Source: Coprinopsis marcescibilis (taxonomy: Eukaryota; Basidiomycota; Agaricomycetes; Agaricales; Psathyrellaceae). From it: a DNA stretch of 64,000 nt. Location of the stretch: assembly GCA_004369085.1 (NCBI GenBank), contig ML210147.1:434001-498000 (forward strand). The letters run 5' to 3'. Both the position numbers and the translations under genes were made by a program. Shown piece by piece: positions 9,825-22,255 of the stretch. The notes under the pieces are model-generated. The model worked only from the letters and a program-made list of their open reading frames with translations, was not told where the DNA came from and made no database searches. The first letter of the stretch is position 1, and every line of letters begins with the position of its first letter.

Positions 9825-12800
9825 TTATATATATATATATATATGATTGTCCAGTTTAATGTTTTTCAAGTCAAAGTCTTCATATATCGGTAGATGTATG
9901 GTTTTGGAATGAGCGTATAAGAGCTTGATACTACGGCGGATCATGGGCGCGCTAATGGCAATCAAACGAATCAGCTTGAAATTGCAGACATACAGAACCT
10001 GAAACTTACTGAGCTGTTCCTTGCGATAGAACCAGAAATACCCGACCACGACGGTGATTTGACATGCCAAAGCAACCCAGAAAAGAGGATACGAAATGGG
10101 GCTACCTGATAGGCCGTCCGAAGGTGTCCATTTCGACGCATCAGGGAAGACTGTGGCTGGACCAAGTCGATTGGGTGAAGTTGCTCGCGCAAGGATGACA
10201 CAGATGGCGCCAATCATCTGCGCAAAGGCCAAAGTTGCACAGACATGGAGTCGGGATAGCGTCTGGAAGAAACATCAAATAAAGCCCGGGCACCAAGACC
10301 TGAACGCACTTGTAGTAGAATCATCCCCAGGCCAACACCTTGGATTGCATCGAGAACACCAAGCCACAGCCAGAGCGATACACTCAATGAAGGGCCAGCT
10401 GCGCCACCCCAAGGGACATACAATCCTAGAGACGAGGTACCCCATAACATCTTAAAACGATCGTCAGCACAGCACATCTCCCGAAACCCTCATGAACATT
10501 GCCCACCTGACACCATCGTGGTGCTCCAAGCCCAACGGCAAATATTGGGAGCAACCAAGTGTGAGTCTTGCTAAAGTGAGTGAGGAGGAGCATCATTGCA
10601 GCCCAGACGAATACAAAGAAGACAACGATCAAGAGAAACGTTTGCCATTTAGCTAGGGGCACACTCCAAAGGAAAGTCCAGTTTCGTCCGTAGGGCTGGT
10701 GCGTAATCAGTGAGCTGCATCGGGACCCTTAAAATGGACTCACTGCACTCAGCCAGTATTCCCGAAGGATCACGGAAATGAGGAACCAAACGACCAACTT
10801 CCTCCTGAAAAGAGTCTTCAAGAAGCCAGGAACTTTAGGGGGAGCCTGACGGTAATAATCTGGGACGAATCAGCAGGAGTATATCTGGAATTACGAATGA
10901 AACTCACCAGGTAGGCCATAAAGCATCAGGTATGCAAAGAGGAAGCTCATGATAGCGAGAGGCCAGACCACCAAGACGATGTACCAGGGAGGTACGTAGC
11001 CGTCCGGTCTCCCGTTCAGAGAGTAGCCCCAGTACCACAGCGCGGCCACCCATACCTGTTGCGAGCCTTGGACGATACATGCACGAAGAGTCCAAACCTC
11101 GGTCGCAGCACCCTATGGAGACTATTCAGCAGCGCAATACAAATGCATTCGAGGAACCACGCACCGCTTCTTCACCAAAGTTCAAGCCAAAGAACAAAAA
11201 CCCGGCAGCGGATGCAATTGCGTATGACCAAGTTGCCGCGCTGGACAATGCATATTGTGCTGAAGCGAGGTCAGGGTGGATTGTCGGTAAACCGATCATG
11301 AAGAATGCCAATCCGAAGAATATCCAAGGCGCAGAGAGGACGTAAACTGAAGGCTTCAACCTAAACAAGGGGTACCACATGGCTGACGCTGCAAAAAAGA
11401 CTGCAGCAATGATATAGAGCTGAGCATCATTCTGCCAGTTGCGACCGGACAGAAGAGTGATCTGGAAGCTTGTCGCGCTGAGCATCTGTCCGAGAGCGAT
11501 GATGATGGTGTAAAGCGGCCAGCCCAGCAACTCTCGCGAGAGAGCGATTTGTAACTTTGTCATCGGCAGACCTTCTGGCTGTGGTGGCTCCTGGAACGAC
11601 CCATCGTAGTCTGTATTGAAATTTTGCGTGTTTGGGGCTGAAAAGCCTATTAGTCAATATGAATTGCATATGAATGGGCTGAACTCACATCCAGGACGCG
11701 AATACAAGGAAGGCGTGGGTGTGCCCCAGACCGAGTCCCGATCCCTGCTGGACGAGCGGAAACTTGCCGCACTCGACGTAAGTTTCTCCTTCCTGACTTT
11801 TCCAAAGAAAGCCTCTTCGCTCTTCATCAGGAATTTTTCGATCGATAGTTCTGATTCTGAGTTTTTTGAGTCAAGATTTTGAAGCCTTTGCACAAATTCG
11901 GCCGCGACGCCGCCATCGGCATCCGTGAACTATGTTACGCTGGTTAGACACGATTGTTAAAAGAGCCAGTGGCACTTACAGATGCTATTGCTTTGTTGAG
12001 GGGCGAGTTCGACTTCTCTTCAACAATAGATGATATGGACTCCACAGACGAAACTCGGGAGTGGGAACCAAAGGGCCGACTAGGCATCAGTCCAGCGCCA
12101 TCAAGGAAAGGGTCAGGGGCATGTCTTTGATCCCTGCCTATCGTTCGATTGGCACGCTCCAGGAAATTATTGAATTCATCGACAGACCCGGCGAAACTAC
12201 CCCGACGGTTTTGTGGGCTGAAGTTGTCTTCGCCTTCGTTGAAAGGGCTTCTCCCGCTCAGCGCCAGAGTTTCTTGGCTCCACGCCGCGGGTGATACAGG
12301 CGTCCGTGGGGTAGCGAGACCATCGTTATAGCTGCGCATGCTTCGGTTGTCCCACTCAGGCTGCGAGGGGTATGTTTGCTGAACGGGGTCCCAATCTCCT
12401 GTTTGAGGTATAGGCTGAATTCCTCCACCATCACAGTCAGACTCTCTCCAAGCGTTTGAGCCTGCGACTCCACGACTTGTCTTGATGCTGCGTTTATGAA
12501 AATCCTCCATCCGTTGCCGCCATTCAACTACCGGGAATCTCTGGAGGGCGGAACGAGCGCGCAGAACGGCCCGTTCCTCTTCATTCGACTTCAAGGCCAT
12601 CTTGATGGTTTTTGTGAGCTGGGACAGCATATGGTTTGTTGCGCTGGATTCTACAGGGAACCACTGTTGAAACAATCAACAAGGGCAAAGCTTTCAAGAT
12701 GGATGCTACGCACCCAACCAGGCATGAGACCTAGACCTCCAAGGCGACTACCGACACCAAGAGCACCCTTGCGACCGAATTCTACAGCAACCAGACCAAA

Positions 12801-15800
12801 GGGTTCATCGCGAGATGGGATGAGAGCAAAGTCTGCACCACTGAAGAGGTACGGAGGGAGGGCCGTGAACTCGGGCTTGGAATAAACGCGATCCGGATAC
12901 ATCTCCATAAGACGAGCCAGCTTCTCTGCGGCGAAACGACCATAAAGATCAATGACGGGCCCGACCGCAATGAGTTGAATAGTAGGCCGCTTCTCCATCC
13001 TATACATATATGTCAACGACTGACTGTTTGAGGTGAACGGAAATACGTACAGTCCTAGCATAACGTCGGCAATCAAGTCGACACCCTTCTGCTTAGACCA
13101 GCGGCCAACGAAGACAAACAAGTCAGAGGTAGGGTCTTGTTTGATACCAGCCCATTCTTGTGCCTGTCGCTTGTGCTCAGGTCGAGCGGCTTCTGCAACT
13201 TGGTCGATCTTGACATTCTTCGCCTTGACTGGCTTCTCATCCAGAGCAGCGATGTCACTGGGATCGGGATTTGGTAGCGAGTCGACGTGCTTGAGGGTCC
13301 AAAGTGCGGGATATCGAGCCCACGACCGTTTGCCGTACTTGTCGGAAACACCAGCAACGCCGACACTCTTCTGATGAACACTGATAAACGAGGCTGCGGC
13401 GTGAAGTAGATTGAATGTGTTCCCGAACTGGACGTATTTGGTGCAGAATTCTTTGCTGATATTGAAGGCCGAGCAAACCTCCTTCATCTCCTCTTTAGTT
13501 CGAAGCGGCCACAGACCCTGGAATTCGGCGTTGTGCAGAGATAAACAAATAGGGATGACCTTGGGCAAGAGATATATTGGAGCAAGGGCGCCGTGATAGT
13601 CGTTGATGTGATATATGTCAATTGTGGGGAATCGACGTATGGTGGCAGCAATAGCTTGGTTCCAGGTAGAATAGAAAATAGCTGAACTGAGGTCGTCCAT
13701 TCGAGCGGGGTAAGGGTCCGACTTGGTTTGCGCACGGAAGACAGGGCTATCAAGCATTACATAGGTGATATTGTCCAGTTGATGCGTTTCGACTTCGATT
13801 AGGTATGGTTCGCCAAATATGATGACCTCGATCGGTTCGGCGGGTTCCCCAGAAGGATAGTCCAAGTCCTTGACCTTGGGGCAGACCCAAATGAGGTCGA
13901 CATCAGTCATGGCCTTGCCCATAAGCGTCGACATCACACCCAGTCCCCCGATCTTGACTTTAACTTTCCAGTCGATGACTTCGTATTCAAGAGTGGCAAT
14001 CAGGACCTTCCGGCGTTTGTCCTTGTCTTCAGGCCAACCAATGACTTCCTTGGTCCTCTTGGCCCCAAACATTTTCTCCTTTGTGAGTTTGTTGGATTCC
14101 TTCAGGTCGGTCGCAGATTTTCCGAGTGCACCGAGGATGGGGAAATAGCTAGATGCGGATTTATTTTTGACGCCATAGCGGTTGTGCTTGATGCCGTAGA
14201 AGCTCCACATGAAGATGAGAACGGCGAGAGTTCCAGTGACGAGGGGAATGGCCAGGAGCAGACCATACATGATGGCACCAACGGCGGAATGTCCATGAGG
14301 CTTCAAAGACCAAGTCATAGTGTGGTCATCCACCAGGAGCGACCAGGAAAGATAGGGGCTCGGAGGAGCGGAGACGTTGACAAAGTTGGGGGCAACAGTG
14401 TTTGGTGGCAGGCGATCCAGGATACCGTCACCATCTGAGTCACCATAGAAGTAATCGTTGAAAGCGAATACGTTGAGCTGCATATATGTGGGCCAAGCCG
14501 CCATGATTTTCAGCTCCCACAAGCCCTCATCGTTGATCTTCATGACATGGTCGAGTCCTTGATCATATCCCCAACTGTTAAAAGGACCGCGGACGAGGAA
14601 CTGCGGGATTCGGCGTGGTGGACCTGAGTATCCATGGTCGGCGTGGACCACGGAAGAGGTGGACATTGTTGCGCTGCTCCAGTCTGTGAAAAGCGTAGTG
14701 TAAGCATGACCGTCAACCAGAATAAATTGGACCTTACACTGCATGATGATGTGGGCACCATCCCACACATTAGTCTCTTTCGAAAAAAAGGCTGGGTCAA
14801 TGAAGGTGGTATCTTCCCAGTCGACCCAGTCGGACCAAGTAAGAGAATAGTCACCACTATATCTGAACCTTTCGGCGCCGAAAGCTCTATGAGTGAACAT
14901 GTATCGGCCGTCTACCATTGTGAAGGCGCCCAAATCGTAGTCGTTTGTTGGGAAGACCATGACATTATCGGCGGTTCCCTTCCTGAGCATAACACGATCG
15001 ACAGCCTTTTAAGCGTTTATTGTCAGTCTGCACTGTTAAACCTCTTTTCGAAATCTGACTCACATTGGTACTAACATTGCTCGCCGCAGCGGTAGGTCGG
15101 TTGACGGTTATCACGATCACACCATCAGGTATTTCCGTTAACGTCGTAGACCATGACCATGCGGAGACATCTCCTCCAGGGAGTGGATTGGGATCGTGGC
15201 TATCGAGAGGTGTACATTCAGGCGTCGAATGTCGCACCGTTCTTCCCTTTGAAGACTGTACTTCAATAGAGATGCTGTTACTGACGCTGTCACATTCCAT
15301 AATCGTGTTGAATTCCAGTCGAATGGGAATACTTGTCGTGTTTTCGGAAGGAATTCGCGCGTCATGACCTGGGAAGAACTTGGTTAGCGCCGGGGTAGGA
15401 GGTGTCCATTGGTTGACGGGGACGAGGGCCTTGAATCCAAACGGGTCCATTTCCATAGACGGTATGCATCCTAGGAAAGTTTCCCTGTCGTTGTTCTGTG
15501 TGATTTGAGACTGTTGAAGGTTGTACGTTTCATAGGGGTAGAACAGATTTTGAATAGCGGTAACCTCGGAAAACGGATATCCGACGAGGAGCGGCGGTGG
15601 TTCCGTATTCCGACAGTTGAACGTATACGTTTGTGTGCGGTTCTCGTTGGTGTAGAGCAGCGCCACTGGTCCTTGGAATCTACCTCCAAGCGGCGTTTGG
15701 TACCCGGTGAGTTCGCCCCGAACAACTGACCAAAGACCCATCTCTGTCATGGTTCCGTTGGATCCAGGCCGTTGTATGTGATACGTCCAATTTCCAATCT

Positions 15801-17820
15801 GTTGGAGACCAAACCCGTCTTGAAGCGCACCATAGGTTTCCCGGAGTTGGAAGAAACGTGAAAAAATGCGCCGAGAATTGGTGGTGGGATCGAAGTGGTC
15901 AAGTGTATTCCAGTCGTCGTAGCATCCCGTCAAAGCCTTATCCAAGGGCATGTTAAAATATTGCTCTGAACCAAGAACGTAGCACCCGTGGCGCTTCCAG
16001 GCTTGCGTACTAGTCATCGGTTGCCGTCTAAATATCGTGTTAGCAACACCGAGAGAGCCCCGACCAAGTTGGGGACATACCCATAGAGATAGTTCGACGC
16101 GCCATTGTCGAATAGATACAGATTTTGTTCTTCCCCGTAGTAGAGCAAGGGTATCCCAGGCATAACCAAGGAAGAAAGGAACGTCCCCAAAACACTTTTC
16201 TCTGTGCCATTCTCTAGACTTGGCCATCTGAAAACGTCGAAATTGCTTGTGCCATACATGTGCCTAGGATCGATGTTGCCACTCTCCGCGTTGAGCATAT
16301 CATTGGTAACGAACATTGTGTTCCATGCATCAACGAGGTTGGTTCCTGTGTCGAAGCCCACCTGGAGATTGCCATCCATTCCGAGGAATCGTGTGAAAGC
16401 TCGGTAAACGGAGTAATGAAAAGCAACAGAGTCCAAAGAGTGAAAGGGTTCATCTCGCAGAAAGTAGCTATCATTGCGCCTTGCACTCGCTGCGAGGAGG
16501 AAACCTCCCGGGCGTTGAGTAACGGTACGACCGCGCCCACTAATACCGAGTCAGAAAGGGATAGACATGGTATCAAGAGAATTAGTGCTTACATATAAAG
16601 GGCACTAAATGTGTCACCGCCGGTGATTTCCCCAGGAATGAAGAAGTTATCTTTGCCAAGATCTTTTGCGCAGCGCCTGGTGCTAGCGGCCCAAGCAGCC
16701 ATTCCGTCTACTGTAACCTGCGTGGCTTTATCGATTCGAATGGCGTCTATGTCAATCGCTTTGATGAGCATGCAGGAGAAGACTTGAATCCTTGCCATAA
16801 CGTCGGGCCGCCATTCACGAAGTCGATCCTGAACTGAAGCGAACTTGGCTAACTGACGCTGCCAGTCTGGATGAACACCGAAGGCTTCCATGTCTCCATA
16901 TTGATCAAAGTCCGAGTCCATGCAACCGTTCGCCTTCACTTCGACTTGCTCTCCGTCTTCTTTCCACATGACTGGCATTGTACAGTCAGGATCACGGACA
17001 TTGTTGATCTTGGTAAACGGTAAGCATTGAGACGAGATTTGGTGTCAGAACGCTACCTTGAAGTCGGCATATTCGTCAAATCCCCAGGGAGCATAGTTTG
17101 GGCGCTTCCAGACCGCGTTGTATTCGTTAAGGTCGAAAGGTGTGCTGGTGTTGAGGTGGCTGTACAGCCTGTCAGATTGTTACATGTGATGTTGTGATGG
17201 GAATACATACTCTTCGAAGCCAATCAAATCACCCATCGTTCCGACTGTCAAGTCGGCCATGAAATACATTCCGCGGGCATGAATGGTGTCTATTAGGTGC
17301 TTCCAATCATCGAGGCTCCCCCAGTGAGGGTCGAGAACGCTAAAGTCCAAGGCCGAGTAACCTAGATAACAGTGTGAGTGATAGAAGGGCAAGTTTATTG
17401 AATAGACTCGCTGTCTGCTTGCCAGAGCATGTTGAGAAAGGGCGTTCCGGACATGTAGACAACGCGGATGCCCATGCCGTAGAGGTAGTCCAGCTTTGCC
17501 TCAAGGCCCTTGATGTCTCCACCGAACCGAAGTTGGGTTTCCCGCCAGTCTGATTCGTAGGGGGACTTGAAAAAGTCGTTGTTGGTGGGATCGCCGTCGG
17601 CAAACTTGTCCAAAAGAATAGTGTATGCTGGCAACGCACGCCAATTTGGGGGAGAAGGGGTGTAGGATGTGTTACGCCTGTCGGTATCGTAGTCGAGAAC
17701 TGAGGCGGCGTTCCTGTTGGTATTGACGTTGTAGTCGACGAGGTCCTCCCGCCACGGGGAAGAAAGAGCTGACGAGGCGAGGCAGACGAGGGCAGCGAAC
17801 GAGCGAGCCGCATGCCTCAT
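9825..17820 (-). CDS. ags1: Cell-wall alpha-1,3-glucan synthase (Ags1/Mok1 type)
   Basis: A very large multi-exon gene, starting at ATG 17820 with a signal peptide ([20 protein letters not shown]). Order of domains: (1) extracellular alpha-amylase-like domain: [53 protein letters not shown], the nucleophile region [10 protein letters not shown] and [12 protein letters not shown]; (2) a membrane span near [21 protein letters not shown] sequence (14.2 kb); (3) cytoplasmic starch/glycogen-synthase-like GT5 domain: [45 protein letters not shown] and the donor-site loop [14 protein letters not shown]; (4) a linker ([19 protein letters not shown]); (5) a C-terminal multi-pass membrane region (11.6-9.9 kb: [20 protein letters not shown]). 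It makes and exports alpha-1,3-glucan of the wall. The last residues are uncertain: the frame after FYRKEQLS may be spliced, and the open frame runs into a TA repeat. Confidence 0.93.
9826..9844. repeat. (TA)n microsatellite
   Basis: Nineteen bases of perfect TA alternation at the 3' end of the glucan synthase gene. If the long open frame is used it encodes a terminal HIYIYI; more likely it lies in the 3' UTR. Such a run is prone to slippage. Confidence 0.9.
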
Positions 17821-18451
17821 AACAGCGAACAAGGGAAATGTGAAAGGCGACTACGTTGTAGAGGAGAGAATGGAATATTAGAGGGAAAGGAAGACAGTAG
17901 ACTGGAGGTGTGCGGCAGGGGTTCCTGTGTTAATAAATCGCTTATACTTCAACGCTATTAGCTGAATTTGTCCTCGCTCTGTTTACCACCGTTTGTCCCA
18001 TTCATCGAGAATCCAATATTCATATTCATCCGGCCTGCGTCCTTGCAGACCTTGCAGGCATACGCTGTCGTATCTGAATGGATCGACCTCATATCCAGCA
18101 CCTGGCGTATACGACGGCGCTTATGTTTCCATGTGGTGATGTGCTACACCCAATAGTCTCTATTAAGTCCGTTTTACATCATTTACGACTCGGAGCTGGT
18201 CACAGTGTTGCCGTCTGGGCTCCGCTTGGCACGGCAGAAAAGCCACGTGGGAAATCGTGTTCAGGGCAGGCTTCGGAAAGCGCAAGTGGCCTTGGTTCAC
18301 AATAGCGTGAAGAGGGTTACCGCAACGACGAGGTCCACAATTGGCCGTCCATTTCATTCGTCCTCACCATCCTTTTCATCGTCCTCGTCGTCGCAAGGCC
18401 ACATGCTCTGTGTCCTCAGCCAATCTCCTTTCTCATAAACAGCGACGGCCC
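17821..18451. promoter_or_regulatory. Shared upstream region of ags1 and STE11
   Basis: About 630 bp between the divergent start codons of the glucan synthase (-) and the MAPKKK (+). It must hold both promoters. One palindromic CACGTG lies at 18244-18249; a single six-base match could be chance. A frame open to about 18341 continues upstream of the STE11 ATG but has only a TTG start. No other gene is supported. Confidence 0.55.
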
Positions 18452-21400
18452 ATGTCTGTTCTGGCAACATCCGCTTCTTTCTTGTCCCCCGATACATTGT
18501 TGTCCCAATCGCCGCCCAAGCCTTTGTCACCCGCCGTATCTTCCCCTTCCTACCCGTCTCTGAACAACAGCCGCTCGTTTATGAACATGGGTAGTCTGGA
18601 ACTGCGCGGCCAGCAATTCCCCCCCAACAACATCAGTTTGGATCCGCCACTGGGCACATCCTTTGCAGACTTTGTCAAGACCTGGTCGGATTCCCATGTT
18701 TCTCGTTGGTTATCCGACATGAAATGCGCAGTACATTCGGAAGTATTCAAGTCAAACGACATCAGGGGCAACGTTCTGTTGGATCTGGACCAGGAGGAGT
18801 TGAAAGAGATGAACATTACGAGTATAGGGGATCGTCTACGAATCCTCAATGCCGTGAAGATCCTTCGCCAGCGCGCTGCAGGGAGGGTAGCGTCTCGTAC
18901 AACAGAGAGCCACCACACGCGTACACTGTCTGATACAGGCAAGAATGATATCAACGGTCGTCATCACGCTCGCAAGGAACCCAGTCGACCGCCTCCGCTT
19001 ACCCTTCATCCCAATTCCAACAAGGAAAACCTTCCAGACATTATCAGGGACGGGGCACCGGACTCGGCTACTGGACGTGCTCCCCCTGCACTATCAGTGC
19101 GACCATTGCCCCTCCCAAATCCAGCCGTAGGAAATGTGCAGAATGGTACGCCTGGTGCCAGTCAACTATCAACACCCGGTGGGAGTATGCGTTCCAATTT
19201 GCCGCCTCTTCCCCCACCGCCACGCGGCCAGCCACCACCACCACCACCGATGCCTCGCAGTACTCGTCCCTTTCCTCCCAGCGGCGATGCCCCGGCCTAT
19301 ACATCGCAACCGTTACCTCCACCTCCCCAGAACCAAAGTCTCTTGACACCGTCGAGCAACGCAAATTGGTCAGGCCAGTCAGGCTCAAGTAATGGCAGGC
19401 CAGTCCGCTCAACCTCGCCGCTTCCACCACCCCGCGTGCGCGGTCCTGTCAGCAAGCCCTCAGGTGTTACATCTCCGAACAACAGTCCTGCAAGGCGACC
19501 TGGACACCCATATGCGAGCGTACAATCGACCCTACATCCACCAACAAGTCTGCAAGCTCACAATCTTTCGCCAATAGAAGAGACGTTTGGAACGGGAACG
19601 TCTTCTCAGAACAACTCTCTAGCAAGCACACCTTCCCCACCTTCACAAACGTATAATGGCAAGCCTAGTCTCAACGATTTGCGCAAGAAGATCGTCAAAT
19701 TTGTCTTCCCGGAGGGCGAAACGTCGTACACAATCAATGTCACTAATTGTTCGAGCGGTCAGGAAATTATCGAAAAGGTTCTCAAGAAGGCCGGCAAGGG
19801 AACATACAACGGAGACAACCGAAACGATGGAATTCTGTGCGTGGATGGCTGGTCCGTTTATCTCGATGCATACGATGACAATGGTAAGGGTGCGCTATTC
19901 TACTATAAAGCCTTGCACTAACTCTCCACAGCGGATCCATTATCTGAGGCACAGCTTCTGTCGATATGCAACGCTCCAGATCATCCAGCACGGGAACGTG
20001 GGCTAGCGGTGCGCAGATTGAGAAGATTTGACGATCGTGGCCTCGGTTTACCTGGCCAGACGAGCAAGGCAACGAAACGAGCGAGCTCGATCAGCATTCT
20101 CAGCGGCTTGGGAGTCAGAAACCCAGAAAAAGCATTATCCGACCCTCCTTCGCCTGGAGGTGGAACACCCAGCCCGCCGCCTCCGCCACCTCCAATCGTC
20201 ATCCAGGACAGTCCAAAGCGCCCATCGAAACTTCGAAATTTCTTCGGCCAGCGACCTCCAAGCGAACTCATCACCGACCACCTTCCAGAGTTCTTCCCGA
20301 TGGCAGAGAAAAAGGTTTTGCGGACTGCACGACACAGCATTCTATTGCGCTCTGGAACCGTGAAGCGACACAGTAACATTCAGGGAAGACATTCAATCTC
20401 TCCGTCAAGGGCATCATTATCGTCGATACCACCGCCTTTACCAGAGAAGCATGAACACGGAGATCACATTCCGAGAATGTCACTATCAACAGAGGATGGA
20501 CACTCGGTCGACCTCCATTCGGATGACGAGGACGGTGCTAAAGCTGCACCTCAACTTTTGCCGCCCATACCAACAGGCTCGTTTACTGATTCTATTGAAG
20601 AGATCACTGGCTCTAGACCAAGTAGGCCTGTTTCGCGAGCTACTTCAATAGCTTCGAAACGTATGAGCTATATGTCCGAGCTCCGCAGTAAGCGTGATCG
20701 ATCTGACACGGCTAGCATGATGACGGTGGATGAGATCGTGGCTGAGGTTGAAAGTCGCAGGGTGAGCCAAGTACCAGATGAACCTGTGCCGAATCAAGAT
20801 CTGGATGATTGGACGAAAGTCGATACGGAAGAGACCTTAGCTTCTGTGCCCTCCGAAGAGGAGGTCGAAGTCGAGGTTGCTGAAGAGGATGAGGTCGGAA
20901 CTCTGGCTACGGAGGATGGTGACGATGAAGACGATGATGATGATGATGATGACGACGACTTTGGCATCGCAATACCTACTCGAACTGGTGAGTGACCACT
21001 TTCCTTGGCTTTGAGCTATTAATGCTTAGATTTGTCTTTGCAGCGAATAAATGGATCAAGGGAGCATTAATTGGAGCAGGATCTTTCGGAAAAGTTTACC
21101 TTGGCATGGACGCTTCCAATGGCTTACTCATGGCAGTCAAGCAGGTAGAGCTTCCACAAGGCACAGGTCCGAACCAGGAAAGGAAAAAGAGCATGTTGAG
21201 TGCTCTTGAACGGGAAATTGAATTATTAAAGGTTCTTCAGCATGAAAACATCGTGCAGTACCTCTGTGAGTGGTTCCTGTTCGCTTTCGGGTTGCTAGTC
21301 TGACGGTTGTGCACAGATTCCTCGCTTGACGAGGAATACCTTAACATTTTCCTGGAGTACGTCCCCGGTGGCTCAGTTGCGACTCTCCTCCAGAACTACG

Positions 21401-22082
21401 GCGCGTTCGAGGAGGGTCTGGTTAGAAATTTTGTGCGGCAGATCCTTCAAGGGCTCGACTATCTCCACGGGCGGGATATCATTCACCGTGATATCAAGGG
21501 TGCTAATATCTTGGTCGATAACAAAGGAGGGGTAAAGATTTCCGATTTCGGTATCTCCAAGAAGGTTGATGATAGTAAGTGTATAACATGAGCGACTTCT
21601 CTTGGTCTAATTCTCGCCTCTCCAGACCTTCTTGGCGGAAACCGTCTCCACCGGCCATCCTTGCAAGGATCCGTATTCTGGATGGCTCCGGAAGTCGTCA
21701 AACAGACTGGACATACGAAGAAAGCCGACATCTGGAGTGTCGGTTGCCTTGTTGTGGAAATGCTCACTGGGGAGCATCCTTGGGCCCAACTGACCCAGAT
21801 GCAGGCAATCTTCAAGGTACGGTTTGCTACTTGCTATGGCCTTGGCTGCCGCTGACATATTAACAGATCGGGTCCTCTGCTAAACCTACCATACCCGCCG
21901 ACATCTCGCAAGAGGCGCAAGAATTTCTGCTCAAGACTTTCGAAATCAATCATGAACTGCGGCCGCACGCTCCAGAGTTATTGCAACACCCGTGGATTGC
22001 AAAGAAGTCCAAGAAAGCTCAAGCTGCGGCAGCTGCCGCTGCGCAAGCCGCCGCCAACGCAGCTGCCAACGAGGCGTCGTAA
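18452..22082 (+). CDS. STE11: MAP kinase kinase kinase Ste11 (SAM-RA-kinase)
   Basis: First in-frame ATG at 18452 ([17 protein letters not shown]). Order: SAM domain ([40 protein letters not shown]); a long Pro-rich linker ([20 protein letters not shown]); a Ras-association-like domain ([37 protein letters not shown]); a Ser/Pro-rich linker; an acidic stretch with about ten Asp in a row; and the kinase. Kinase motifs are intact: [71 protein letters not shown], with a final [10 protein letters not shown]. An Ala-rich tail ends at 22082. Introns near 19890-19932, 20990-21043, 21266-21315 and 21572-21626 and later ones keep frame. Ste11 acts in pheromone and osmotic-stress MAPK cascades, binding the adaptor Ste50/Ras through SAM and RA domains. 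Confidence 0.92.
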
Positions 22083-22255
22083 CCTGGTGTTGCATTCATA
22101 CCCCTTTTGGATCTGTAACTTATTTCCTTTCGGTTCATTTGGCATATAACTGTATGTATTGTAATTCACCTCATCCTAGCGCTAGCTTTCCAAATGCTAC
22201 TCCATGCATTGTAGTAGAGGGATGGACACTTGAGTGGACTGGTTTTAAAAGCACT

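Noticed and set aside
18205..18451. N-terminal extension of Ste11 from an upstream TTG
   Set aside because: Frame is open but has no ATG until 18452; Arg/Pro/His composition has no domain, so the ATG start is preferred.
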